A DNA stretch of 64,000 nucleotides, from contig NZ_JACSQL010000006.1 in NCBI RefSeq assembly GCF_014836635.1, forward strand, positions 62,001-126,000. Direction: 5' to 3'. Positions 18,274 to 26,430 of this stretch are shown in pieces; the first letter of the stretch is position 1; the number at the start of each line of letters is the position of its first letter. This DNA comes from Paenibacillus gallinarum (GTDB lineage: Bacteria; Bacillota; Bacilli; Paenibacillales; Paenibacillaceae). The notes under the pieces are model-generated. The model saw only the letters and a program-made list of their open reading frames with translations, did not search any database and had not been told where the DNA came from. A program made the translations under genes and the position numbers.

Positions 18274-19080
18274 ATGTTGAATTATACGAATACCACCAAA
18301 GAACTCTTTGAAAGCGGTATCGATACAGCAATTATCTCGATCGGCGCTACTGAACAGTTTGGTCCTTATTTGCCTATGCATTTGGATAATTTAATCGCTG
18401 AAAGATATGCTGAAGTATATGGCAGAGCGTTAGGTGCTTATGTACTCCCTACTCTACCTTTTAATACTTCTGAGGAACATGCGAACTATAAAGGAACGGT
18501 AACCATTAGTCCGAACTTAATAACAACCATGATAGAAGAAATTATGGCCGGGTTAATGAGACAAGGATTCAAGAAGTTTGTTATTTGCTCAGGTCATGGC
18601 GGTTCTTATTGGGAAGGGGCATTCATTAAGCACATTAATTATAAATATCCTGAAATAATAGTCATTCATCCTCATCATCATCATGATGCATGGTCAGTTG
18701 CCATTCAAGCAGCAGAATTAGAAGGATTAGATGAAATGCACGGAGGTTTATTGTCGGTATGTACTGCCATGTGGCTGTGCCCCGATAAGGTCAAATTAGA
18801 ATCGATGGGATCGAATATACCTAGTGAAAATAAACAATACGCTGATTTTATGGGCTGGGATAAGTTAACCTCAGACGGGTGTTGGGGTAATTTTGATCCA
18901 GAATTATATACTCCGGAAGAGTTAGCTCTTAAGGGAAAGATATTTTGGAGTACCTTTATGGAGAGAAAAGCCGAAGGGCTTAAAGAACTTTTAGAAGATG
19001 CGTATAACAGAAAGACTCAAGGTGGAAAAACCTGTAAAAAGTCAGAACTTAGGAGAAGACGATATGAACCAATTAATTAA
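18274..19080 (+). CDS. Creatininase-family protein (divergent metal site)
   Basis: The 268-residue protein aligns with the creatininase/MftE fold: ISIGATEQFGPYLPMHLDN near the N-terminus, VICSGHGGSYWEGAF in the middle, and DEMHGGLLSVCTAMWL. In most members the first motif is EQHGxHLPxxTD; here the first metal-binding His is Phe (EQFG). The later HAGExE-type segment is also altered. Activity may therefore differ or be lost. ATG 18274 follows GAAAGG; the frame opens earlier at a TTG (18145) with no ribosome site. It overlaps the next gene, so the two are coupled. Confidence 0.75.
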   Translation: MLNYTNTTKELFESGIDTAIISIGATEQFGPYLPMHLDNLIAERYAEVYGRALGAYVLPTLPFNTSEEHANYKGTVTISPNLITTMIEEIMAGLMRQGFKKFVICSGHGGSYWEGAFIKHINYKYPEIIVIHPHHHHDAWSVAIQAAELEGLDEMHGGLLSVCTAMWLCPDKVKLESMGSNIPSENKQYADFMGWDKLTSDGCWGNFDPELYTPEELALKGKIFWSTFMERKAEGLKELLEDAYNRKTQGGKTCKKSELRRRRYEPIN

Positions 19081-19573
19081 TGAAGCTGTCATAAAACTAG
19101 CAGAAAACATTCAATTACCTGAAAGGGTATTTCATATTGATGATTTACCTTGGGTTCCTTTTGATGAAGGAGAAGAAGAGGAAGTTAACTGTTATTTTAA
19201 ACCTCTAAGATTTGATCTTTCTACGGGGACTTGGACGTACCTTTTTAAAATAAAAAGCAATAAAGTATTGACCCCTCATCGTCATACGGGTGGTTCAGTT
19301 ATTGGTTACAACATACAGGGACAATGGAGATACGAAGGGCGTAACTGGACCGCGAAACCAGGGACTTTTATTTTTGAGCCTCCAGGAGATATACACACTC
19401 TGATTACTGAAGATGAAGAGGTCATTACATTATTCATCTTAGGTGGTTCACTTCAATATTTTGACGCAAATAATAGAGTTATTGGTCAGGATGATATCTA
19501 TACCGTATTAAAGAAGTATAAGGACTATTGCAATGAAAAAGGAATAGAAATAGTGGATGATCTTATTTATTGA
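19064..19573 (+). CDS. Cupin-domain protein (dihydroxyacetophenone dioxygenase-like)
   Basis: The 169-residue protein has a cupin motif as TPHRHTGGSVIGYNIQGQWR followed by PGTFIFEPPGDIHTL, giving the expected His and Glu metal ligands. The pattern matches small single-domain cupins annotated as 2,4'-dihydroxyacetophenone dioxygenase family. ATG 19064 follows AGGAGA and lies inside the end of the creatininase-like gene (17 bases overlap), so the two probably form a functional pair. Substrate unknown. Confidence 0.78.
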   Translation: MNQLINEAVIKLAENIQLPERVFHIDDLPWVPFDEGEEEEVNCYFKPLRFDLSTGTWTYLFKIKSNKVLTPHRHTGGSVIGYNIQGQWRYEGRNWTAKPGTFIFEPPGDIHTLITEDEEVITLFILGGSLQYFDANNRVIGQDDIYTVLKKYKDYCNEKGIEIVDDLIY

Positions 19574-19669
19574 ATTGTACTCTGAAGGCTTAGACATCGT
19601 ATAACAATGTAATTTCAATGTGGACTAACTCTGGGGAGTACCTTTCAAGCATTAAAGGTGGTGTTTATT

Positions 19670-20449
19670 TTGCGGTTATTTTATAAAGAGTCAGGTGATT
19701 TAGAAAATCCTCTCATTGTTTTTTTACATGGGGGAGGAGTCAGCGGTTGGATGTGGGAGAAGCAATTGGAATGCTTTCATGATTATCATTGCTTAGTTCC
19801 GGACTTACCTGGACATGGCCTCAGTTCAAAAATGGAATTTTCTATTACTAGCAGTGCGGAAGAAATATTGAGTTTAATTCTAGCGAAAGCACAAGGTAAA
19901 AGAGTGATTCTAGTCGGATTTTCTTTAGGTGCACAAATCGCTATTAAAATACTCAGTCTGAATCCAGATCTAGTAGATTATGCAATAATAAACAGTGCAC
20001 TTGTTAGGCCTGTTCCATTAGCTACTAAAATTATTAATCCTACGATCCGTTTAACGTATAGGTTAACTAAAAATCGTGCCTTTTCGAAGATTCAAGCTAA
20101 ACAGTTATATATCGGAGATCAAATGTTTGAGACGTATTATAAAGAAACAACGGATATGGAGCGGAACACTCTTATCAAAATTCTTGAAGAAAACATGTCT
20201 TTTCGTATACCGAAAGATTTCAGTAGGTCTAAAGCAAAGATTTTAATTACGGTTGGAAATCACGAAAAACAAATAATGAAAAAATCTGTATCAGATTTAT
20301 TAGACAAAAATATGAATTGTAAAGGGTTAATCATACCGAGTGTTGGTCATGGGGTATCCCTTGCTTTACCTGATTTATTTAACAAGATGGTTGATGCTTG
20401 GATTCATGACAGAGAATTACCGAGTAGTCTGATCCCTGTCACACGGTAA
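19670..20449 (+). CDS. Alpha/beta hydrolase
   Basis: The 259-residue protein has the oxyanion loop VFLHGGGVSGWMWEKQ, the nucleophile elbow LVGFSLGAQIAI (Ser about residue 85) and a late VGHGVSLALPDLF with the catalytic His, all in the positions of lactonase/MhpC-type hydrolases. The start is a TTG at 19670, eight bases after AAAGGTGG; GTG codons at 19658 and 19661 overlap that site. Cytoplasmic, substrate unknown. Confidence 0.82.
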   Translation: MRLFYKESGDLENPLIVFLHGGGVSGWMWEKQLECFHDYHCLVPDLPGHGLSSKMEFSITSSAEEILSLILAKAQGKRVILVGFSLGAQIAIKILSLNPDLVDYAIINSALVRPVPLATKIINPTIRLTYRLTKNRAFSKIQAKQLYIGDQMFETYYKETTDMERNTLIKILEENMSFRIPKDFSRSKAKILITVGNHEKQIMKKSVSDLLDKNMNCKGLIIPSVGHGVSLALPDLFNKMVDAWIHDRELPSSLIPVTR

Positions 20450-20499
20450 TGGAGTAAAAGAGTCATGGAAGCCTTTTTTGTATGGGAGGAATAGTGGAA

Positions 20500-20766
20500 A
20501 TGTATTTTGTTCTAGGAATGATCCTGAGTGCGGTAGTTTTTTTGCTTCTTACGTTAACTAGTGGAGAAATGGGAGGACTCATTTTTTTATTCATACTAGC
20601 TGGTTTAATAGGATCTCTGTACGGTGAAAATCAAAAATTAAAAGAGAGAATAAATAATATAGAAAAGTTCCATGGGATAGATGAAGCAAGTGAATTAAAC
20701 ATGGATGATGAAGAAATTGAAAAAGAATTAGAACAATATATAGAACCGAGAGAAAATAATAATTAA
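20500..20766 (+). CDS. Small membrane protein with C-terminal coiled-coil
   Basis: The 88-residue product has two hydrophobic segments (FVLGMILSAVVFLLLTLTSG and GGLIFLFILAGLIGSLYG), then a charged helical tail ENQKLKERINNIEKF rich in Glu and Lys. GGGAGGA lies 9 bases before ATG 20500. No family recognised. Confidence 0.55.
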   Translation: MYFVLGMILSAVVFLLLTLTSGEMGGLIFLFILAGLIGSLYGENQKLKERINNIEKFHGIDEASELNMDDEEIEKELEQYIEPRENNN

Positions 20767-20802
20767 TGGAGTTGAATGCGGACTTGTAAGGAAGGAGACG
20801 AA

Positions 20803-21475
20803 ATGAAGAATAGCCAATTATCGATACCAAGTACCTTAGTCAATTTATCAGAATTAATTAAAACGACAAAAATTGATAAAGGAAGACATTATCAATCGCT
20901 GTATATAGCTGTATATATTAGAATTTAGTAATTCTGCAAAGTACGTACTGAAAGTAAAGAACATTAATGAGTATGGTAGTTTATTACGTGAAGCAGAAAG
21001 ACTAAAATGGGCACATAAAACCATTCCAACTCCTAAGGTAATCGGTTACCAGGTGGAGAATGGTAAGGAATACTTAGTTATGACTTATATAGCAGGATCT
21101 ACTTCTGAAGAGTATCAGCAAAAAGAAGGACAAAAAAGTCTAGGTTATATTTTGGGAGAAGGCTTAAGAACAATACATAATGTCCCCATTAACCATTGCG
21201 ATTTTACTGATTTATTATCAGATAAACTAATTGATATGGTGAAAATGAATATGAATGAAAGAGAGAGCGAAGTCAGAGTTGCTATTTACAACATATTTCC
21301 CAATCTTACAATGGAGCAACTAATTGACTTTTTAGAGTAGAATAAAGCACCTGTAGATGAATTAGTTTTTACCCATGGTGATTATGGCTCTGGGAATGTG
21401 ATGATCAATGATGGCCGCATTGAAGCATTTATTGATTTGGGGGATTCAGGTATATCAGATCCCTATTATATCTGA
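20803..21475 (+). pseudogene. Broken APH(3')-like kinase gene
   Basis: The region starts with ATG after AAGGAGACGAA. It shows the pieces of an aminoglycoside 3'-phosphotransferase in order: a start like MKNSQLSIPSTLVNLS, then LLREAERLKWAHKTIPTPKV, LVMTYIAGSTSEEYQ, the catalytic VFTHGDYGSGNVM, and AFIDLGDSGISDPYY. A frameshift near 20920, an in-frame TAG near 21338 and loss of the C-terminal tail show that it is dead. It is the second decayed APH gene outside the cassette array. Confidence 0.8.
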
Positions 21476-21633
21476 GTTGAATGAGAGCAGAATGAAATTT
21501 CATCTTATTATCGACACTTTATTATTGTAATTCTATCGCAGACGTCCTATAACCAATTACAAGGGAGAGGGTTGCTATATTTCTAGTTTATTGGCGATAT
21601 TTTCTCTATGTCATCGATCATAAGTTAAATGTA

Positions 21634-22029
21634 TTGATTGAATGCTGGAAAGAAGGATTATATATCGAGGGCATCGTACATGATATGTCTAAATTTTCAC
21701 CTAAAGAGTTTGCTCCTTATGCACGTAAATTCTATTCAAATCAAAAAAATGAGAATATAGAATTAGCGTGGAGATATGCATGGCTGCATCATCAAAACCA
21801 TAATAAACACCACTGGGAATACTGGATCGTAAATAAAGACACTAAAGAAGCTTTACCGATGCCTAAGAAATATATGATCGAAATGGTTTGTGATTGGAGA
21901 TCGTTCTCAAGAAAATGGGGACGTAAGGTTAAAGACTCTAATTTGGTAGAAAGAATGGTGAACTCTAACAACATCATATTACATCCAGATACTAGGGAAG
22001 AACTCGAAAGATTCATAAAGAAAAAATAA
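21634..22029 (+). CDS. DUF5662-family protein, 5' end uncertain
   Basis: At least 131 residues. EGLYIEGIVHDMSKFSPKEF and WLHHQNHNKHHWEYWIV give the His/Asp-rich pattern of the DUF5662 family, which looks like a metal-binding helical protein. The family normally begins about 18 residues earlier. In-frame DNA upstream does encode the expected FLVYWRYFLYVIDHKLNVL, but no ATG, GTG or TTG in that frame follows the GGGAGAGGG at about 21560. Only a TTG at 21634 starts the frame, so the true start may be lost or non-standard. Confidence 0.65.
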   Translation: MIECWKEGLYIEGIVHDMSKFSPKEFAPYARKFYSNQKNENIELAWRYAWLHHQNHNKHHWEYWIVNKDTKEALPMPKKYMIEMVCDWRSFSRKWGRKVKDSNLVERMVNSNNIILHPDTREELERFIKKK

Positions 22030-22081
22030 CATCAAACATAAAGCTATATATAACCGTTTTAAAACATAAAAGGAGTATTAT

Positions 22082-22564
22082 ATGAAACGAATATTTATCA
22101 TTATTATTAGTGTGTTCTTACTAGCCGGATGTTCAAAATCGAAAACAGAATCATTAATTGATGAAGTTAAGCAATTAGATAATGAGAACTCCGTTGTAGA
22201 TGTACTGGTAAGCAATCTGGATCCTTTAGGGAACAATGCTGAGTTACAATTCTCAGTTCGAAATGATAAAGATGGTTTTGAGGGAAATTTAATATTTGAT
22301 GTAATCGACGAGATATTTGATCTTGAAGAAGTTATTACTACAAAACCAGAAATACCTGAATATAACACCGGTTTAACTTTCTCGGCACAAAGAAAAGAAG
22401 ACTTGAAGCTTTATGAAATCCAAATGATGGTCGATTCTGAATTGAAATATGTAAAGTTGTTCAATGTTCAGTCTGAGAATATAAAGGTAGATTACAACAA
22501 ATTTTATCATTTAACTGAAACGCTCAAAGCGAATATTCAAGAAATTATAAATTTTGAAAAATAA
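22082..22564 (+). CDS. Lipoprotein of unknown function
   Basis: The 160-residue protein has a type II signal peptide (MKRIFIIIISVFLLAGC), so it should be anchored to the outer face of the membrane by a lipid on Cys17. The rest is acidic, with a beta-strand-like pattern and no known domain. AAAGGAG precedes ATG 22082. Confidence 0.7.
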   Translation: MKRIFIIIISVFLLAGCSKSKTESLIDEVKQLDNENSVVDVLVSNLDPLGNNAELQFSVRNDKDGFEGNLIFDVIDEIFDLEEVITTKPEIPEYNTGLTFSAQRKEDLKLYEIQMMVDSELKYVKLFNVQSENIKVDYNKFYHLTETLKANIQEIINFEK

Positions 22565-22597
22565 CATAAAGATCCTGTTCAAAGGGAAGGTCAGCAG

Positions 22598-23077
22598 ATG
22601 AACGTCGCCATTATGAAAGCTGCTCTAAGCGATAGAACATTGATAGAGAATTTATTGCAGTTATATGTCTATGATTTTACGGAATATACGGATGCTTCGA
22701 TTGGTGAAAATGGTGTATATCAAATTATGCCGGATTTTGAATCGTACTGGTCGGATGAAAGTAGTCAACAAGCGTATGTTATTAAAGCGAATGGTGAAAT
22801 CGCAGGGTTTATGATGACGAAGGAAAAAGATGAGACTCAGAGCGATCATGTTCTGTCTCATTTTTTTATACTTCGAAAGTTCCGAAGAATGGGAGTAGGC
22901 AGAAAAGCAGCTGCTTGCTTATTAAAAGGCTCTGATCGAGCATGGGAGTTATGTCAGCTGGAAGGTAATATTCCCGCGCAGAAGTTCTGGGATCAGATCA
23001 TAGACGAAGTATCTTACGGAGAAGTAAAGATAAAAAGAGAAAACGGAAGAAGATATCAAAATTTTATTTGTAAGTAG
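22598..23077 (+). CDS. GNAT family acetyltransferase (LY-YD-SE subfamily)
   Basis: The 159-residue protein shares its layout with the genes at 6230, 51994 and 61254. The N-terminal helix reads LIENLLQLYVYDFTEYTDA, motif A is SHFFILRKFRRMGVGRKAAA, and motif B is EGNIPAQKFWDQIIDE. Similar short GNATs are usually annotated as putative acetyltransferase without known substrate. AAGG precedes the ATG. It is followed at once by two Nudix genes. Confidence 0.83.
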   Translation: MNVAIMKAALSDRTLIENLLQLYVYDFTEYTDASIGENGVYQIMPDFESYWSDESSQQAYVIKANGEIAGFMMTKEKDETQSDHVLSHFFILRKFRRMGVGRKAAACLLKGSDRAWELCQLEGNIPAQKFWDQIIDEVSYGEVKIKRENGRRYQNFICK

Positions 23078-23124
23078 AGCGTATTGATGACTGAAAGATC
23101 AAACCGACTTAGGAGGCTAATATA

Positions 23125-23562
23125 TTGCAGGGTTACAATGTTCTCATGGTATATAGTTATGATTTACATAAAGTTCTTATGTGCAGACGCTTAAGAGAGC
23201 CTTATAAAGGGCTTAGTAATTTTGTTGGCGGTAAGATTGAATCTGGAGAAAGCGGTATGGAAGCGGCATATAGAGAGTTATTAGAAGAGACAGGGATACC
23301 TCAGGAAGCTATTGTATTACATCATTTGATGGATTATAAGTACTATTTACAGGATTGTTATGTGGAGGTTTATGTGGGTCAATTAAAGTACGATGTAGAA
23401 ATCTTTGGTGACGAGAATGATCTATATTGGTCCGGTTTAGATGAAGATTTTTTTGATATGTCGTTATTCGCAGGTGAGGGAAATATAGGACATATGATTG
23501 AACAAGTGAAAATGTATGAAGATAAAATATTCAATGTACATACTGATAAATTGCATATGTAA
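23125..23562 (+). CDS. Nudix hydrolase (MutT/8-oxo-dGTP type)
   Basis: The 145-residue protein carries the Nudix box GGKIESGESGMEAAYRELLE, with ETGI following, at about residues 34-57. The preceding LMCRRLREPYKGLSNFVGGK resembles 8-oxo-dGTP diphosphatase-type proteins. TTG 23125 follows AGGAGG by eight bases. It neighbours another Nudix gene of a different type, so they are unlikely to be simple duplicates. Confidence 0.85.
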   Translation: MQGYNVLMVYSYDLHKVLMCRRLREPYKGLSNFVGGKIESGESGMEAAYRELLEETGIPQEAIVLHHLMDYKYYLQDCYVEVYVGQLKYDVEIFGDENDLYWSGLDEDFFDMSLFAGEGNIGHMIEQVKMYEDKIFNVHTDKLHM

Positions 23563-23618
23563 GAGAAGGGCTAATTAAAAATAACAAGAAAAATCAAACA
23601 CAAAGGGAGTTATAAAAG

Positions 23619-24074
23619 ATGCCAATTTGTATAAATCAAAAAGGTGATATTTTTGAAGAGATTATTGATCTGCCCGAAGATAGAATTGATCAATTGACAT
23701 TAAATCACCCGATAACTCATGCATTAGTAGTAGCAAGAAATAGAGATGGTTTTTTACTACTATTTAATCACTGGAAACAAAACTGGGAACTCCCGGGTGG
23801 GGTTCGTGAAGCAGGAGAAAGTCTTAGAGCTTGTGCATTACGAGAGATGCTGGAGGAAACGAATCAAATACCAAGGAGAATCGATTTCAGAGGGTTAATG
23901 AAATTCAAATTAAAGAATGGAAAAACAGAATACGGCGGTCTTTTTAGTGCAGATATTGATAACGAAAGACCATTTTTAGATAACGAAGAAGCGGAGAAGA
24001 TGATCTACTGGGATTTACATACGGACATAGGATACATAGATGAAATTGACAAGGAACTGTTGAAATACTACTAG
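23619..24074 (+). CDS. Nudix hydrolase
   Basis: The 151-residue protein has WELPGGVREAGESLRACALR and then EMLEETNQI, a full Nudix box apart from Asn in place of the usual final Gly. An N-terminal extension of about 30 residues precedes the first strand. AAAGGGAG precedes ATG 23619. A gene fragment follows directly. Confidence 0.85.
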   Translation: MPICINQKGDIFEEIIDLPEDRIDQLTLNHPITHALVVARNRDGFLLLFNHWKQNWELPGGVREAGESLRACALREMLEETNQIPRRIDFRGLMKFKLKNGKTEYGGLFSADIDNERPFLDNEEAEKMIYWDLHTDIGYIDEIDKELLKYY

Positions 24075-24076
24075 GC

Positions 24077-24235
24077 CGAATTGGGCACAACTCTAATGGA
24101 TTTTCAAATGAATATCCCGTAGGAACGAAACTGTATAAAATAAGAGGAATAGATACAGCAGAGAATATTGCAATTGAATCAGAGCAAGGACGGTACATAA
24201 ACGCTAAAAACAACGGCAAATACAAGGGTAAATGA
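24077..24235 (+). pseudogene. C-terminal fragment of a lost hypothetical protein gene
   Basis: An open frame without start encodes FSNEYPVGTKLYKIRGIDTA and then AIESEQGRYINAKNN, ending at TGA 24233. This resembles the C-terminal end of small Bacillales lipoproteins of unknown function (pattern VGTKIYxIxGIDTxxxIAVE). The rest of that gene is missing, cut by the upstream Nudix gene. Confidence 0.5.
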
Positions 24236-24266
24236 ACCTGATCACGAATCGAAGAGGGTGAACGAT

Positions 24267-25733
24267 ATGAGGGATTGTTATGAACTGCATCATGTTATTA
24301 TTGAAGAATCTACGATTGGCAACTTACAAGCTGCCATGGAGAAGAATGAACTTAGTTCCAGAGACCTTGTTATGTATTACTTGCACCGAATTGCAGCCTA
24401 TGACCAAGATGGTCCAAATATAAATTCAGTTATGGAAATAAACCCTGACGCGTTTTTCATCGCGGAGGCATTAGATTATGAAAGAAAAACCGTGGGGGTT
24501 AGAGGACCATTACACGGAATTCCAGTTCTGCTTAAGGATAATATAGAAACAAACGATAAAATGCGTACAAGTGCTGGGGCAATTGCTTTGGAGAATCATA
24601 TCAGTTCAAGAGATTCTTTTCTTGTTCAGAAGTTAAGAGAAGCGGGTGCTGTTATTCTAGGAAAGACGAACATGACAGAATGGGCTAATGGGATGTCTAC
24701 GGAGATGTGGGCGGGATACAGTTCAAGAGGAGGACAAGTCCAAAACCCCTATGGTGACTTTTTTGCGGGAGGTTCAAGCACAGGTTCTGCTGCAGCGGTA
24801 GCAGCAAATTTCACTACGGTTTCAATAGGGACCGAAACTTCTGCATCCATATTAAGTCCCGCTATTCAGAATTCGATCGTGGGTATAAAGCCGACAGTTG
24901 GACTGATCAGCCGTTCGGGGATCATCCCTTTTTCTTATTCACAAGATACCGCGGGTCCTATGGCGAGAACGGTTACGGATGCAGCCATCTTACTGGGTGC
25001 ACTCACAGGGAAAGATGAGAATGACTCCGCAACCTGGAAAAACCCAAATTCGAATCTAGACTATACGACGTTTTTAGATGGTGATGGATTAAAGAATGCA
25101 ACCATAGGTATCTTCAGAAATGTACATATAGATCGGTATCGTGATGCAGATGAATATGATGCGGAATTGTTTGAAGATGCGGTAATAAAGTTACAACAAG
25201 CGGGCGCCAATATTGTAGAAGATATAGAGATCCCATCGTTTCATAGAGAGTGGGGATGGAACAAGATAAATTACGAGTTTAAACATAGTGTTGAAAATTA
25301 CCTACGGAGTCTTCCGCCTCATATTCCGGTCCATTCTCTTCGTGAACTGATTGATTGGAACGAACAGAACGCTGAAAGGGCACTCAAGTATGGACAAAAT
25401 CTTTTAGAGCATAAAGAACAATTAGACAATCCACTCAAGAATTCAAAATACATAGTAGAAGTGATATCTGATTTATACCAATCACAAAATAACGGTATTG
25501 ATTACGCAGTAAATAAGTATGGTCTAGATGCAATCCTTTTTCCATCTTATGTAGGTGCAGATATCAGTGCTAGAGCAGGCTATCCTTCGATCGCAGTTCC
25601 TGCGGGTTATAAAGACAGCGGAAGACCATTTGGAATTACCTTTGCAGGTACAGCATTCAGCGAACCTACTCTGATTCGTATCGCATTTGCATTTGAGCAA
25701 TTTACTGCATGTAGAAAAAAACCGAACCTGTAG
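24267..25733 (+). CDS. Amidase (amidase-signature family)
   Basis: The 488-residue protein shows the Ser-cisSer-Lys catalytic set: Lys in GIPVLLKDNIETNDKM, the Ser pair in FAGGSSTGSAAAVAANF and GTETSASILSPA. The IVGIKPTVGLISRSGIIP segment is also typical. The length fits single-domain amidases that hydrolyse small amides; it is not a GatA partner because no gatB/C is near. ATG 24267 has GAGGG 8 bases upstream; a GTG at 24258 is inside that site. Confidence 0.9.
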   Translation: MRDCYELHHVIIEESTIGNLQAAMEKNELSSRDLVMYYLHRIAAYDQDGPNINSVMEINPDAFFIAEALDYERKTVGVRGPLHGIPVLLKDNIETNDKMRTSAGAIALENHISSRDSFLVQKLREAGAVILGKTNMTEWANGMSTEMWAGYSSRGGQVQNPYGDFFAGGSSTGSAAAVAANFTTVSIGTETSASILSPAIQNSIVGIKPTVGLISRSGIIPFSYSQDTAGPMARTVTDAAILLGALTGKDENDSATWKNPNSNLDYTTFLDGDGLKNATIGIFRNVHIDRYRDADEYDAELFEDAVIKLQQAGANIVEDIEIPSFHREWGWNKINYEFKHSVENYLRSLPPHIPVHSLRELIDWNEQNAERALKYGQNLLEHKEQLDNPLKNSKYIVEVISDLYQSQNNGIDYAVNKYGLDAILFPSYVGADISARAGYPSIAVPAGYKDSGRPFGITFAGTAFSEPTLIRIAFAFEQFTACRKKPNL

Positions 25734-25775
25734 GCTCTATCCCGAATCTCCATCTTCATAAAAAGGAGGAAGTCT

Positions 25776-26333
25776 ATGATAAAGCGTATATTATCAATCA
25801 TACTAATCATATCATTGGTACTAATTGAGTTAGGATCATTTCACTCTTCAAAAGCTTATGCTTGTAGTTGTGCCTTTGTTGAGGCAAAGGAGAAATTAGA
25901 ACTCTTTTCTGCAGTATTTGAAGGGACAGTCATTGATATAGGGGAAACGAAGAGTTCTTCCCAGTATAGTCAGGTGCGAGAATATACATTTGCTGTGGAG
26001 AGAGCATGGAAGGGTGTTAAGGATAAGAATATTACCGTCTTCAGTCTAGATGGCGGTTCAAATTCATGTGGTTTTCAGTTCAGTAAAGATCGAACCTATC
26101 TTGTGTATGCGAGTCAGGATAAAGATGATACGCTGGTAACGAGTCTTTGCAGTAACAACCTTCTAAGTTCGGAAGCAGGAGAAGATCTAAAGCAATTAGG
26201 AGCCGGACAGCTCATAAATAGTAATAATGAAGAAGACATTCCATCCTCAGTTACTCTATATATCATTTTGTCTCTCATTTTATTATTAATCATCGTAGCG
26301 GTATGGAGGATTAGAATAAGAACAAGGAAATGA
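25776..26333 (+). CDS. Exported TIMP/NTR-like Cys-rich protein with C-terminal membrane anchor
   Basis: The 185-residue protein has a signal peptide ending at HSSKAYACSCAF, so the mature N-terminus carries the Cys-x-Cys of netrin/TIMP-like domains. YTFAVERAWKGV and two further cysteines (SNSCGFQF, SLCSNNLL) follow, with the strand LVYASQD. A C-terminal helix (SVTLYIILSLILLLIIVAVW) and basic tail RIRIRTRK anchor it. Bacterial TIMP-like proteins have no settled function. AAAGGAGG precedes ATG 25776. Confidence 0.72.
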   Translation: MIKRILSIILIISLVLIELGSFHSSKAYACSCAFVEAKEKLELFSAVFEGTVIDIGETKSSSQYSQVREYTFAVERAWKGVKDKNITVFSLDGGSNSCGFQFSKDRTYLVYASQDKDDTLVTSLCSNNLLSSEAGEDLKQLGAGQLINSNNEEDIPSSVTLYIILSLILLLIIVAVWRIRIRTRK

Positions 26334-26387
26334 GGTTATCTGTTACCGCTTGAAGGAACCGTTCCATCTCCAGCGAATTACAGATTG

Positions 26388-26402
26388 TTGATAACGTTTT
26401 CA
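26388..26402 (+). promoter_or_regulatory. Possible CcpA (cre) site before the kinase gene
   Basis: TTGATAACGTTTTCA fits the Gram-positive cre consensus WTGNAANCGNWNNCW with one mismatch and lies 29 bases before the histidine kinase start. It would put the mannoside locus under carbon catabolite control. This is a pattern match only. Confidence 0.4.
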
Positions 26403-26430
26403 AATTGAGTGGATATGGTGAGGATGAATT

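Noticed and set aside
22030-22081. Half-site like ATAACATCAAACATA after the DUF5662-like gene
   Set aside because: TAACA is frequent in this AT-rich DNA and neither an inner box nor a right end follows.
24258-24266. GTG start for the amidase
   Set aside because: It overlaps the ribosome binding site; ATG 24267 is spaced correctly.
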